Shown in pieces: positions 8,187-17,037 of a stretch of DNA of 64,000 nucleotides. The stretch's first letter is position 1. Each line of letters begins with the position of its first letter. Under the pieces are notes generated by a model. That model made no database searches, had not been told where the DNA came from, and saw nothing but the letters and a program-made list of their open reading frames with translations. The DNA comes from CF-46 sp042408445 (GTDB lineage Bacteria > Chloroflexota > Limnocylindria > Limnocylindrales > CSP1-4). The position numbers were made by a program, and so were the translations under genes. The stretch covers positions 99,668 to 163,667 of the forward strand of contig JBHORC010000016.1 in the NCBI GenBank assembly GCA_042408445.1, read 5' to 3'.

Positions 8187-10973
8187 CTAGCGGTCGCGCT
8201 CCGCGCCGGCGAGCGCCGCCTGCGCGGCGGCCAGCCGCGCGACCGGAACGCGGAACGGCGAGCAGGAGACGTAGTCGAGGCCGATCCGCTCGCACTTCGC
8301 GATCGACTCCGGGTCGCCGCCGTGCTCGCCGCAGATCCCGAGCTCGAGCCCGGGCTTGGTGGAACGGCCCTTCTCGACCGCGATCCGCATCAGCCCGGCG
8401 ACCGCGTCGTCGAGCGTCTGGAACGGGTTCACGGGCAGGATCTTGTCCTCGACGTACTTCAGGAGGAAGCCGCCCTCGGCGTCGTCCCGGCTGTAGCCGA
8501 ACGTCATCTGCGTCAGGTCGTTCGTGCCGAAGCTGAAGAAGTCGGCCTCGCGGGCGATCTCGTCCGCGGTCAGGGCGCCGCGCGGCACCTCGATCATCGT
8601 CCCGAACTTGTAGTCGACCTCGACGCCGCCGGCCGCCGCGCGAACCGCGTCGGCCTCGGCCTCCAGCAGGGCCCGCGTGGCGGCGAGCTCGTTCACATGG
8701 CCGACGAGCGGGATCATGATCTTCGCGATCGGGTGGCCGCCCGCCTGCTTCACGGCGATCTCGGCGTTCAGGATCGCCCGCGTCTGGATCTTCACGAAGT
8801 CCGGGATCATCAGCCCGAGGCGGCAGCCGCGCAGCCCGAGCATCGGGTTCTGCTCGTGGAGGCTGCGGATCGTCGCGAGCAGCTCCTTGTCCTCGTCGGA
8901 GGCGCCGCCGGCGTCCTCCGCCCGGGTCACCTTGACGAGCTGCTCCTCGAGGTTCGGAAGGAACTCGTGGAGCGGCGGATCGATCAGGCGGATCACGACC
9001 GGCAGGCCGTCCATCGCCTTGAAGATCCCCTCGAAGTCGCCCTGCTGGAGGACCTCGAGCTTGCCCATCGCGGTGTCGAACGTGCGGACGTCCTCGGCCT
9101 CGTCCGGCGTCAGGGTCTCGCCCGCGGCGACCCGCGCCTTGGCCCGGGTCGCCCGGTTCGCGACGAGGATCGCGCCGCGGACGATCTCGAGCCGGTCGCC
9201 CTCGCGGAACATGTGCTCGGTCCGGCAGAGCCCGATGCCCTGGGCGCCGTAGCTGCGGGCCTGGGCCGCCTCCTCGGGCTTGTCGGCGTTCGTCCAGACG
9301 CCCATCCGTCGGATCTCGTCCGCCCAGCCGAGGATCGTCTGGAGCTCCGGCTGGTCCTCGAACCGCGCCTCGACCGTCGGCAGCGCACCGACGAAGACCT
9401 CGCCGGTCGTCCCGTCAAGCGAGATCCAGTCGCCTTCCTTGAACGACGCGCCGGAGACGGACGAGCGGGCGCTCTTCGCCCCGTAGTCCACCAGCAGCTC
9501 GGCGCAGCCGGCGACGCACGGCTTGCCGATCTGGCGAGCCACCACCGCGGCGTGCGACGTCGCCCCGCCACGGGCGGTCAGGATCCCCTGAGCGACGGCC
9601 ATCCCGTGGAAGTCGTCCGGTGACGTCTCGATGCGGACGAGCACGACCTTCTCGCCGCGACCGGTCCACTCGACGGCGACGTCGGCATCGAACACGGCCC
9701 GCCCGACGGCGGCGCCCGGCGACGCGTTCAGGCCCTTCGCGACGCGCTCCGCCGACTGGCGGGCGTTCGGGTCGAACTGGGCGCGGAGCAGCTGGTCGAC
9801 CTGGGCCGGCTCGATCCGGCTGACCGCCTCGCGGCGGTCGATCGTCCCGTCCGCGACCATGTCGACCGCGATCTTCACGGCCGCGGCCGCGGTCCGCTTC
9901 GCCGAGCGGGTCTGGAGCATGTACAGCCGGCCACGCTCGATCGTGAACTCGAGATCCTGGACGTCCTTGTAGTGGCTCTCGAGCTGCTGGCCGATCCGCC
10001 GGAACTCCTCGTAGACCGCCGGCATCTCCGTCGCCATCTGGGCGATCTTCGGGGCCGTCCGGATCCCGGCGACGACATCCTCACCCTGGGCGTTCGTCAG
10101 GTACTCGCCATAGAGCACCTTCTCGCCGGTGTTCGGGTCGCGGGTGAACGCGACGCCCGTGCCGGAGTCGTCGCCCATGTTCCCGAACACCATCGTCACG
10201 ACGTTGACGGCCGTGCCGAGGTCGTCCGGGATCTTGTTGAACTTGCGGTAGTCGCGGGCGCGCTGGCCGAACCAGCTCGCGAACACGGCCTTGATCGCCA
10301 GGTCCAGCTGGGCGTTCGGGTCCGTCGGGAACTCCTGCCCGGTGTCCTCGCGAACGATCCGCTTGAACGCCTCGACGAGCGCCTTCAGGTCCTCGACGTC
10401 GAGGTCCGTGTCCTGCGCGCCGGCGCCGTGACGCTCCTTGCGCTCCTCCAGGACGTGGTCGAACCGTTCCGCCTTCACGTCCATGACGATCCGGCCGAAC
10501 ATCTGGATGAACCGCCGGTACGCGTCCCATCCGAACCGCTCGTTGCCCGTCAGCGCGACGAGGCCCTGCAGCGTCTCGTCGTTCAGGCCGAGGTTCAGGA
10601 CCGTGTCCATCATTCCCGGCATCGAGAACTTGGCGCCGGAGCGGACGCTCACGAGGAGCGGGTTGGCCGGATCGCCGAAGCCCTTGCCGGATCGCCGCTC
10701 GACCTCGCGCATCGCGTCCTGGACGTCCTGCCAGAGACCGTCCGGCAGCTGCTCGCCGGACCCGAAGTAGTCGTTGCACGCCTCGGTCGTGATCGTGAAC
10801 CCGGGCGGTGTCGGGAGGCCAGCGATGGTCATCTCGGCGAGGCCCGCGCCCTTGCCGCCGAGGAGGTCCTTCATCCCGCCGTTCCCCTCGGCGGTGCCGT
10901 CGCCCCACGCGTAGATGTAGCGCTTGGCGGCGTGGTGCGGCCGATCAGTCGGGGACACGGCGGTCGTGGCCAT
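8187..10973 (-). CDS. ppdK: Pyruvate, phosphate dikinase
   Basis: Interconverts pyruvate, ATP and phosphate with PEP, AMP and pyrophosphate. The 928-residue length matches the family. Domains in order: N-terminal ATP-grasp nucleotide-binding region (YAWGDGT and GGKGAGLAEM near the start), central swivelling domain with the phosphocarrier His in GGATSHAAVVARQ, and the C-terminal PEP/pyruvate barrel with the catalytic Cys in ELGICGEHGGDP and the closing YVSCSPFRVPVARLAAAQAA. The ATG at 10973 is preceded by AGGAG at a good distance. It is transcribed away from the ferredoxin reductase gene through a shared regulatory region that contains a perfect 18-bp palindrome. Confidence 0.95.
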   Translation of the reverse strand: MATTAVSPTDRPHHAAKRYIYAWGDGTAEGNGGMKDLLGGKGAGLAEMTIAGLPTPPGFTITTEACNDYFGSGEQLPDGLWQDVQDAMREVERRSGKGFGDPANPLLVSVRSGAKFSMPGMMDTVLNLGLNDETLQGLVALTGNERFGWDAYRRFIQMFGRIVMDVKAERFDHVLEERKERHGAGAQDTDLDVEDLKALVEAFKRIVREDTGQEFPTDPNAQLDLAIKAVFASWFGQRARDYRKFNKIPDDLGTAVNVVTMVFGNMGDDSGTGVAFTRDPNTGEKVLYGEYLTNAQGEDVVAGIRTAPKIAQMATEMPAVYEEFRRIGQQLESHYKDVQDLEFTIERGRLYMLQTRSAKRTAAAAVKIAVDMVADGTIDRREAVSRIEPAQVDQLLRAQFDPNARQSAERVAKGLNASPGAAVGRAVFDADVAVEWTGRGEKVVLVRIETSPDDFHGMAVAQGILTARGGATSHAAVVARQIGKPCVAGCAELLVDYGAKSARSSVSGASFKEGDWISLDGTTGEVFVGALPTVEARFEDQPELQTILGWADEIRRMGVWTNADKPEEAAQARSYGAQGIGLCRTEHMFREGDRLEIVRGAILVANRATRAKARVAAGETLTPDEAEDVRTFDTAMGKLEVLQQGDFEGIFKAMDGLPVVIRLIDPPLHEFLPNLEEQLVKVTRAEDAGGASDEDKELLATIRSLHEQNPMLGLRGCRLGLMIPDFVKIQTRAILNAEIAVKQAGGHPIAKIMIPLVGHVNELAATRALLEAEADAVRAAAGGVEVDYKFGTMIEVPRGALTADEIAREADFFSFGTNDLTQMTFGYSRDDAEGGFLLKYVEDKILPVNPFQTLDDAVAGLMRIAVEKGRSTKPGLELGICGEHGGDPESIAKCERIGLDYVSCSPFRVPVARLAAAQAALAGAERDR

Positions 10974-10998
10974 CAGGGCAGGCTCCTCGGAGGCGGAA

Positions 10999-11016
10999 CG
11001 CCGCTCATGAGCGGCG
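10999..11016. promoter_or_regulatory. Perfect 18-bp palindrome in ppdK leader (operator candidate)
   Basis: CGCCGCTCA followed directly by its reverse complement TGAGCGGCG. It lies between the candidate -10 box at 11041-11046 and the ppdK start, about 20 to 35 bases into the expected transcript. A dimeric repressor site is the simplest reading; an RNA hairpin is possible. Confidence 0.45.
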
Positions 11017-11040
11017 CGATGAACGCTTCGTGCACCGGCA

Positions 11041-11046
11041 ATTGTA
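11041..11046 (-). promoter_or_regulatory. -10 box TACAAT, likely ppdK promoter
   Basis: Read on the minus strand the sequence is TACAAT, one base off consensus, about 68 bases upstream of the ppdK ATG and in one of the few AT-containing spots of the region. No convincing -35 hexamer is found at 16 to 18 bases spacing, so an activator may be needed. Confidence 0.4.
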
Positions 11047-11287
11047 CCCACGGGGGTCTGCCGGCTCGGTTGCGGAACGGTCGCGAGCGCGGAGCGTCAC
11101 GTGCGGCAGGAAATGAGCGGCCAGCCCGCGAGGCCGAGGCGGCCGCCGCGGGCCGGGGCGGGCCGGCGCTCCCTCGCACGTCCCGCCCCTGCCATCCGGC
11201 ACGGCCGCGAGCCCCGGACTGCGCGGTACCATCGACCGAGCCCGTCCCGTCCCGTCCGACGCCGTTCCCGAGGAGTGCCGTCCGCGC

Positions 11288-12148
11288 ATGGTCGACCCGC
11301 TCACCATCCCGCTCGCGATCGACGCCGAGGCTCCCGTCTACAACGCCAGCCTCGTCCGGCGTGAGGACGAGACGGATTCGCTCGCGTACTTCTGGGTCCG
11401 GTTCGATGGCGAGCCGACGCCCTTCGAGCCGGGCCAGTACATGACGATCGGGGTCATGGCCGGCGGGCGGATCGTGCAGCGGCCGTACTCCGTCGCGTCG
11501 CCACCGGCAACTGCCGGGACGGAGGGCTACGAGTTCTACGTCCGGCGCGTCCACGGCGGGACGTTCACGCCGCTCCTGTTCGACCTGCCGCTCGGCCACC
11601 GGATGCGGATGATCGGACCGAAGGGCAAGTTCACGCTCCTGCCCGACGACGATCGGACGCACATCTTCATCTCGTCCGGAACGGGGAACGCCCCGTTCGT
11701 CGCGATGATGAAGCAGCTCCTGATCGACGGGCGGCCGCGACCCGCGGTGTTCCTCAACGGCGTGTCGTACGCTCACGAGTTGGGCTACCGCTCGCAGGTC
11801 GAGGAGTGGGAGCGCGCGGGGACCTATCCGGTCCGCTACATCCCGACGGTCTCCCGCCCGAACGACCCCGCCAACGCCGCGTGGACCGGCCGAACCGGCC
11901 GCGTCGAGGCGATCCTGGCGCCGGTCCTCAGCGAGCTCGGCCTGTCGCCGGCCAACTCGATCGCCTACATCTGCGGCAACCCGGACATGATCCTGTCGGC
12001 CGAGCAGACGCTCCTCGAGCGCGGCTATCCCGAGGAGCAGGTCCACAAGGAGCTCTACTGGCCGAAGGGCAAGGAGCCTCGCGGCGTCGTCGGTGCCGCC
12101 GACCTCGCCGCCGCGATGGACGCTGCCGCCTCCAACGCGGATCAGTAG
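11288..12148 (+). CDS. fpr: Ferredoxin/flavodoxin-NADP(+) reductase
   Basis: FAD-containing reductase of 286 residues that exchanges electrons between NADP(H) and ferredoxin or flavodoxin. The FAD-binding RPYSVAS motif is at residues 65-71, the phosphate-contacting VHGGTFTPLLF segment follows, and the NADP-binding part begins with ISSGTGNAPFVAMM; the C-terminal half ends in VHKELYWPKGKE. The usual GTGxAP motif here carries Asn. A C-terminal Ala-rich tail of about 25 residues goes beyond the domain. The gene is divergent from ppdK, and its product could balance reduced ferredoxin for anabolic carbon metabolism; that link is inference. Confidence 0.88.
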   Translation: MVDPLTIPLAIDAEAPVYNASLVRREDETDSLAYFWVRFDGEPTPFEPGQYMTIGVMAGGRIVQRPYSVASPPATAGTEGYEFYVRRVHGGTFTPLLFDLPLGHRMRMIGPKGKFTLLPDDDRTHIFISSGTGNAPFVAMMKQLLIDGRPRPAVFLNGVSYAHELGYRSQVEEWERAGTYPVRYIPTVSRPNDPANAAWTGRTGRVEAILAPVLSELGLSPANSIAYICGNPDMILSAEQTLLERGYPEEQVHKELYWPKGKEPRGVVGAADLAAAMDAAASNADQ

Positions 12149-12190
12149 GCAGGCGCTCCGCTTGCTCGCACCGATGACGCCAGCGATCCC

Positions 12191-12817
12191 GTGACCCTTG
12201 CCCGCCCGCGCGTCGAGGGCACGGCCCGGGTCGAGGCGTTCAGCGACGGCGTCATCGCGATCATCGTGACGCTGCTGATCTTCGAGGTTCGCCTGCCCGA
12301 GGTCCCGCCCGGTGCGAGCTCCGACGACTTCTGGAAGGCGCTCGTCTCGATCGCGCCGAAGTTCGGGTCGTTCGCGCTCAGCTTCCTGGCCGTCGCGATC
12401 TACTGGGTCAACCACCACCACTTCTTCAGCGGCGTCACCCACACGGACTGGAAGTTGCTCTGGGCCAACAACCTCCTGCTGTTCTTCCTCGCGATCGTGC
12501 CGTTCACCACCGCCGTCCTCGGTGATCATCTCGATCAGCCGGCGGCGATCGCGTTGTACGCGCTCGATCTTGGGCTCGCAGCAGCCGCCTTCTCGCTCAT
12601 GGGCTGGTATGTGCTGTTCCGCGGCCGGCTGGTGAGCGAGGACATCCCGGAGAAGGAGCGCCGGTTCGAGTTCCGGCGGAGCCTCATCGGGACGGCGCTC
12701 TACCTGCTGAGCGTCCCGCTCGCCTTCCTGGCGCCGACCGTGGCGCTCGTCCTGTTCGTGGTCCTGCCGATCACGTACGTCGTCCCGAACCTTCTGAGCG
12801 GCGACGGACCGGCCTGA
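12191..12817 (+). CDS. TMEM175-family (DUF1211) membrane channel
   Basis: A 208-residue protein with six predicted membrane segments. The family marker is the N-terminal RVEAFSDGVIAI sequence: the Arg and the FSDG motif line the pore of bacterial TMEM175 potassium channels. A His-rich loop NHHHFF follows the third segment, as in relatives. Bacterial members form tetramers and conduct potassium with modest selectivity. The GTG start follows 42 bases after the fpr stop, so it is probably read from the same transcript. It converges on ogt. Function beyond ion conduction is not known for bacteria. Confidence 0.85.
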   Translation: MTLARPRVEGTARVEAFSDGVIAIIVTLLIFEVRLPEVPPGASSDDFWKALVSIAPKFGSFALSFLAVAIYWVNHHHFFSGVTHTDWKLLWANNLLLFFLAIVPFTTAVLGDHLDQPAAIALYALDLGLAAAAFSLMGWYVLFRGRLVSEDIPEKERRFEFRRSLIGTALYLLSVPLAFLAPTVALVLFVVLPITYVVPNLLSGDGPA

Positions 12818-12875
12818 CCGCCGACATTGAGCTGCGCCCGCCGAGCCGGACCTGCCGGCCGACGATGAGCCCGCC

Positions 12876-13409
12876 TCAGCCGAACAGCACCTGCTGACCG
12901 AACCCCGGCGCACCCTCCAGCTCGAGCATCCGACGCTTCGTCTCGAGTCCGCCCGGCGCCGAGAATCCGGTGAGCCGGCCGTTTGCGCCGAGGACCCGGT
13001 GGCACGGAACGACGATCGGGAATGGGTTGCGCGCGAGGGCCGCACCCACCTCGCGGGCGGCTTCGGGTCCGGTTCGACCAAGGGATCGGGCAACCTCGCC
13101 GTAGGTCGCGGTTGTTCCCGGCGGGATGTCGCGCGTCGCGGCATAGACCTCACGCCGCGACGGCTCGATCCCGGCCTCGTCCAGGTCCACGAACCGGAGG
13201 TCGCCGGGTGAGCCGGCCAGGACGGCCACGATCCCTGCGATCGCCGCGCGCACCGGCTCCGGTGCGGAGACGTCGCGGTCGAGTCTCGGCAGGGCGGCCG
13301 TCGCCGCGCTCGGCAGCCGAACGCTCGCGATCCCCGAGCGCGTCCACCGCACGGCACACACCCCGAGGGCAGTAGCGAACGACGCGATCCCCGGTTCCCT
13401 GATCTCCAT
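12876..13409 (-). CDS. ogt: Methylated-DNA-protein-cysteine methyltransferase
   Basis: Suicide DNA repair protein that moves alkyl groups from O6-alkylguanine to its own cysteine. The 177 residues contain an N-terminal domain and the C-terminal active-site domain with C136 in IVVPCHRVLGANGRLTGF, preceded by the helix-turn-helix region TTATYGEVARSLG. The ATG shares its A with the stop codon of the upstream oxidase gene; a GTG one codon earlier is also possible. This tight coupling to a flavoenzyme that can release formaldehyde is notable. No Ada-type N-terminal regulatory domain is present. Confidence 0.93.
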   Translation of the reverse strand: MEIREPGIASFATALGVCAVRWTRSGIASVRLPSAATAALPRLDRDVSAPEPVRAAIAGIVAVLAGSPGDLRFVDLDEAGIEPSRREVYAATRDIPPGTTATYGEVARSLGRTGPEAAREVGAALARNPFPIVVPCHRVLGANGRLTGFSAPGGLETKRRMLELEGAPGFGQQVLFG

Positions 13410-14653
13410 CACCCTTCGGAACCCGGGGTTTCGGTCGCCGGTTGCAGCGGCACGGCCTCAGCGGCCTCCGATCGCGGCAACCGCCCGGGCGAGGTGGCGG
13501 CGCCGTCCCGGAACCGGTCCGCCCGGAACGACTCGATCGGCCAGCTGGTCGAGCCAGTCGTCACGAGGTCGGCCAGGATCTCGCCGACGACCGGCGCGAA
13601 CTTGTAGCCGTGGCCGGAGCACGCCGACGCGAACGCCACGCCCGGCCCCGCCGGATGGCGGTCGATCACGAACTCGTCGTCGGGCGTGTTCGTGTAGAGG
13701 CAGATCGTGGACGCGCGGACGCCGCCGTCGACCGCCGGCATGTGGGTCCGCAGGAACGCCCGGATCCGCGCCTCGTCGGCGGGGTCGACCTCGCGGTCCA
13801 CGTCCTCGGGATCGACGAGGACACCGGAGTGATGGTGGGCGACCTTCAGGCCGAGGTCGGCGTCGGGCGGAAACCCGTAGAACGTCCCGTCGTCCGTCGA
13901 CCAGAGCCACATCGGGAGGCGCTCCCGGCCGGCGTCGGTGTCAGCCTGCGCGACGACTGCGGGCGGCGGCTCGAACCAGAGCACGGGCTGGCGCTCGACC
14001 ACGAGGGGGATCTCCAGATCCGGAACGAACCAGGACGTCCAGGGTCCGGCGGCGAGGACGAGGAGCGCCGCGCCGAGGTGCGTGCCGTCCTCCAGCGCCA
14101 CCTCGAAGCCGGCGCCACCGGCCGGTCGCCAGTCGACGACGCGCGTCCTGAACCGGAGCGATGCGCCCGCGCGTTCCGCCACGACCCGATGGGCCGCGTT
14201 GCCATGATCCGCGCGCAGGATCCCGGCCTCCGCTTCGAGCACGGCCACCACGTCCTCGCGGGGCGCGAAGACGGGCCACCGGCGTGCGATCTCCTCCCCA
14301 TCGAGCACGTCGAATGCGACGCCCTGATCCCGCGCGGCGGCCGCCGAGCCGATGACGACGGCGCTGTCCGCAGGTCCCGCGTACAGACCGGCCGATCGCG
14401 TCAGGATCGACAGACCGCTCTCCTGCTCCAGGCGGAGCCAGCGCTCGAGGCTCGCCCGGGCCAGCGGGACGTAGGCCGGGTTCTCGAAGTGGGCGAGGCG
14501 GATCATCCGGGATCGGCCGCCGGACGACCCGCGCGTCTCGTCCCGCCCGAACCGCTCCAGGCCGAGAACGCGGAGGCCGCGACGAGCGAGCTCGGCGGTC
14601 GCCGCGCTGCCGTGCGCGCCCAGCCCGACGACGATCGCGTCGAACGATTCCAT
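13409..14653 (-). CDS. solA: Monomeric sarcosine oxidase/N-methyltryptophan oxidase family
   Basis: FAD-dependent amine oxidase (414 residues) of the MSOX/MTOX family, which oxidises N-methyl amino acids to the amine, formaldehyde and hydrogen peroxide. The dinucleotide-binding motif VVGLGAHGSAATAEL is at the N-terminus, followed by a GRSRMIRLAHFE segment typical for the family. The Cys in ICLYTNTPDDEF is the position that carries covalent FAD in relatives. The C-terminal GHGYKFAPVVGE motif is also standard; about 35 residues of tail are extra. The ATG at 14653 comes 17 bases after the methyltransferase stop. The actual substrate (sarcosine, N-methyltryptophan, pipecolate or other) is open. 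Confidence 0.85.
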   Translation of the reverse strand: MESFDAIVVGLGAHGSAATAELARRGLRVLGLERFGRDETRGSSGGRSRMIRLAHFENPAYVPLARASLERWLRLEQESGLSILTRSAGLYAGPADSAVVIGSAAAARDQGVAFDVLDGEEIARRWPVFAPREDVVAVLEAEAGILRADHGNAAHRVVAERAGASLRFRTRVVDWRPAGGAGFEVALEDGTHLGAALLVLAAGPWTSWFVPDLEIPLVVERQPVLWFEPPPAVVAQADTDAGRERLPMWLWSTDDGTFYGFPPDADLGLKVAHHHSGVLVDPEDVDREVDPADEARIRAFLRTHMPAVDGGVRASTICLYTNTPDDEFVIDRHPAGPGVAFASACSGHGYKFAPVVGEILADLVTTGSTSWPIESFRADRFRDGAATSPGRLPRSEAAEAVPLQPATETPGSEG

Positions 14654-14670
14654 CGAGCGGTCGCCGCCGA

Positions 14671-15453
14671 TCAGTGACCCGAGCGGACGTAGCGCTCGAA
14701 CTCTCGCTCGATCTCCTCGGCCAGCTCGGCGCGCTGGGCGACGGCGCCGGGACCGGGCGACACGGCCTCGACGATCCAGACCGTCGGCCAGCCGTCGACA
14801 TGCTCCCAGCCCGGATGCCGCTCGAGCCCGCGAAGCGATTCGCGATCGCTGGCGCCGTAGTCGTGGAAGGTCACGCCCGTGAAGCCGGCCGCAGTCAGGA
14901 GGTGCTCCAGCATCGGCCGCGAGAAGAGGAATCGATGGCCCCAGCCGTGGAAGGCGCGGTTCGATCGGTAGGTCTCGGCGACGACATCGAGCGGGTCCCG
15001 ACCCCCAACGGGATGGAAGTGCGTCACCCAGACGTGCTCGAGGCTCGGCGTCGACAGGCGCAGGACGCCGCCCGGGCGCAGGGCGCGGGCCGCCTCGCTC
15101 GCGAAGGCGAGCGCCTCGGACGGGGCGAGGTGCTCGAGGAAGTGCTCGCCGTAGATCGCGTCGAGGTCGCGCCATGGCCACGGCTTCGTCGCGTCGACGA
15201 CCTCGTCGATCCCGGGGAATGCGCGGATGTCGACGTTCCACCAGTCGGCGAGGAGGTTTGTCGGGCCGCAGCCGACCTGGACGCGGCGCAGGCCGCCCGG
15301 CGAGCCCGGCCGAAGCGGCTGCCGGCGGCGCGACTTCGGCTCGACCGGGGTGCGTCCGAACGCGCGTAGCAGGCGCTGCCGAACGGACGCGGGAACGACC
15401 TGCCGGATCAGGCGACGGCCGCGGGTCGCGAGCGGAACGGCGGTGCTCCCCAT
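14671..15453 (-). CDS. SAM-dependent class I methyltransferase
   Basis: A 260-residue protein with a basic N-terminal stretch of about 50 residues, then a methyltransferase fold. Motif I is RVQVGCGPTNLLADWWNVD, an acidic strand end follows at FPGIDEVVDAT, and the YGEHFLEHL motif is the variant in which a His-Leu pair precedes the glycine-rich loop ALRPGGVLRLSTP. This pattern is common in enzymes that modify small molecules, sugars or cell-surface glycans. It is the first gene of the oxidase-ogt unit. Substrate is unknown; a link with the oxidase (adding and removing N-methyl groups) is only conjecture. Confidence 0.8.
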   Translation of the reverse strand: MGSTAVPLATRGRRLIRQVVPASVRQRLLRAFGRTPVEPKSRRRQPLRPGSPGGLRRVQVGCGPTNLLADWWNVDIRAFPGIDEVVDATKPWPWRDLDAIYGEHFLEHLAPSEALAFASEAARALRPGGVLRLSTPSLEHVWVTHFHPVGGRDPLDVVAETYRSNRAFHGWGHRFLFSRPMLEHLLTAAGFTGVTFHDYGASDRESLRGLERHPGWEHVDGWPTVWIVEAVSPGPGAVAQRAELAEEIEREFERYVRSGH

Positions 15454-15533
15454 CGCGACCGATGGTACGCGCGGAGCCGATCCACGATCGGGCGCGCCGG
15501 TCAGGCGGCTGTGCGAGCCCCTGCGACCCGAGC

Positions 15534-16946
15534 TCAGGCCCGCGCCGCGGCGAGCCGATCCAGGATGAGCTGCCGGACGCCCTCGATCGGCACCCGCTCC
15601 TGGCTCATCGTGTCGCGGTCCCGGACGGTGACCGCGCCGTCCTCCAGCGAGTCGACGTCGACGGTCACGCACCACGGCGTCCCGATCTCGTCCTGGCGTC
15701 GATACAGCTTGCCGATCGCGGCCGTGTCGTCGTAGACCGCCATCACATCGCGGGCGAGGTCCGCCCGGAGGCGATGGCACAGCTCGACAATCTCGGGACG
15801 CTTCTTCAGGAGCGGCAGGACCGCGACCTTGTACGGCGCAAGCTCGGGGTGGAAGCCGAGGACGACGCGCGTCTCGCCGCGGACCTCCTCCTCCCGATAC
15901 GCATCGATCAGGAACGTGAAGGCCGCGCGGTCGGCGCCGGCGGCCGTCTCCACGACCCACGGGATGAAGTGCTCGTCCGCGGCCTGGTCGAAGTACTCGA
16001 GGTTCTCGCCGGATGCCCTGGCGTGGGAGCCGAGGTCGAAGTCGCCGCGGTTGTGGACCCCCTCGAGCTCCTTCCACCCGAACGGGAATCGGTACTCCAC
16101 GTCGATCGCGCGCTTCGCGTAGTGGGCCAGCTCGTCCTTCGCGTGCTCCCGGAAGCGGAGCCGCGACGGCGTGACGCCGAAGCGCTCGTACCAGGCGCGG
16201 CGACGCGGCAGCCACTCGTCGAACGCCGCCGTCGCCGGCTCGCCCGGCCGGACGAAGTACTGCATCTCCATCTGCTCGAACTCGCGCATCCGGAAGACGA
16301 AGTTGCCGGGGCTGATCTCGTTCCGGAAGCTCTTGCCGACCTGCGCGATCCCGAACGGGATCTTCTTCCGCGAGCTCTGCTGGACGTTCTTGAAGTTGAC
16401 ATAGGAGCCCTGCGCCGTCTCCGGCCGGAAGTAGACGACCGACGCATCGTCCTCCACGGGGCCCATGTGAGAGGTGAACATCAGGTTGAAGCGACGGGGC
16501 GAGGAGAGCGGGCCGCCGTCGACCGGGCACGCGAGGCCGAGCCGCTGCACGATCGTCGGATCCGTGAGGTCCGTCGCGCTGAGACCCTCGGTTCCCGGCA
16601 GCTCGTCGAGGCGGAAGCGGCGGTGGTCCGTCTGGCACTCGACGAGCGGGTCCGAGAACGACCCGACGTGGCCGGACGTGACCCAGACCTGGGGATGCAT
16701 GAGGATCCCCGCGTCCAGGCCGACGATGTCGTCGCGCTCCTGGACCATCGCCCGCCACCAGGCGCGCTTCACGTTGTTCTTCAGCTCGACGCCGAGCGGC
16801 CCGTAGTCCCAGACCGCGTTGATCCCGCCGTAGATCTCGCTGGACGGGTAGACGAAGCCGCGCCGCTTCGAGAGCGACACGATCGTCTCGAGGGTGGCGA
16901 CGGCGGGCGCGACGTCGCTCGCCTCGGCGGTGGGGGAATCGGTCAC
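15534..16946 (-). CDS. glyQS: Glycyl-tRNA synthetase, alpha2 type
   Basis: Class II aminoacyl-tRNA synthetase that charges tRNA-Gly, of the homodimeric single-chain type. The N-terminal SKRRGFVYPSSEIYGG and YGPLGVELKNN segments are diagnostic, motif 2 is seen in FRNEISPGNFVFRMREFEQ, and the C-terminal anticodon-binding domain contains PYKVAVLPLLKK. The 470-residue length is normal. The GTG start at 16946 has AGGAG eight bases upstream. Only 91 bases separate it from the dipeptidase gene, too little for a T-box leader, and none was seen. Confidence 0.95.
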   Translation of the reverse strand: MTDSPTAEASDVAPAVATLETIVSLSKRRGFVYPSSEIYGGINAVWDYGPLGVELKNNVKRAWWRAMVQERDDIVGLDAGILMHPQVWVTSGHVGSFSDPLVECQTDHRRFRLDELPGTEGLSATDLTDPTIVQRLGLACPVDGGPLSSPRRFNLMFTSHMGPVEDDASVVYFRPETAQGSYVNFKNVQQSSRKKIPFGIAQVGKSFRNEISPGNFVFRMREFEQMEMQYFVRPGEPATAAFDEWLPRRRAWYERFGVTPSRLRFREHAKDELAHYAKRAIDVEYRFPFGWKELEGVHNRGDFDLGSHARASGENLEYFDQAADEHFIPWVVETAAGADRAAFTFLIDAYREEEVRGETRVVLGFHPELAPYKVAVLPLLKKRPEIVELCHRLRADLARDVMAVYDDTAAIGKLYRRQDEIGTPWCVTVDVDSLEDGAVTVRDRDTMSQERVPIEGVRQLILDRLAAARA

Positions 16947-17037
16947 GAGGAGCTCCTGATGGGCGCCGGCCGTGGCAGGGACGGACGCGGGGACTGGGTC
17001 CGGCGATGCTAGCAGAGGGCCGGTTGGGCGCCGCGGA

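Larger units (their letters stand above)
10974..11287. other. Divergent regulatory region of ppdK and fpr
   Basis: A 314-bp stretch without a gene. On the minus strand it holds the ppdK ribosome site (AGGAG near 10985), a perfect palindrome at 10999-11016 and a near-consensus -10 box TACAAT at 11041-11046 without a clear -35 box. On the plus strand TACCAT at 11227-11232 is a weak -10 for fpr, and GAGGAG lies before its ATG. The rest is GC-rich sequence in which I see nothing. Confidence 0.5.

Noticed and set aside
12818..12875. Terminator between the TMEM175 gene and ogt
   Set aside because: Only a five-base GC stem (GCCGG/CCGGC) was found, with no T-run.
13409..15241. Longer version of the oxidase extending about 196 codons upstream
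   Set aside because: The extension runs through the methyltransferase gene in another frame and is Arg/Pro-rich; the FAD motif starts right after the ATG at 14653.
16947..17037. T-box leader before glyQS
   Set aside because: The 91-base gap is too short for a T-box and shows no antiterminator-like sequence.
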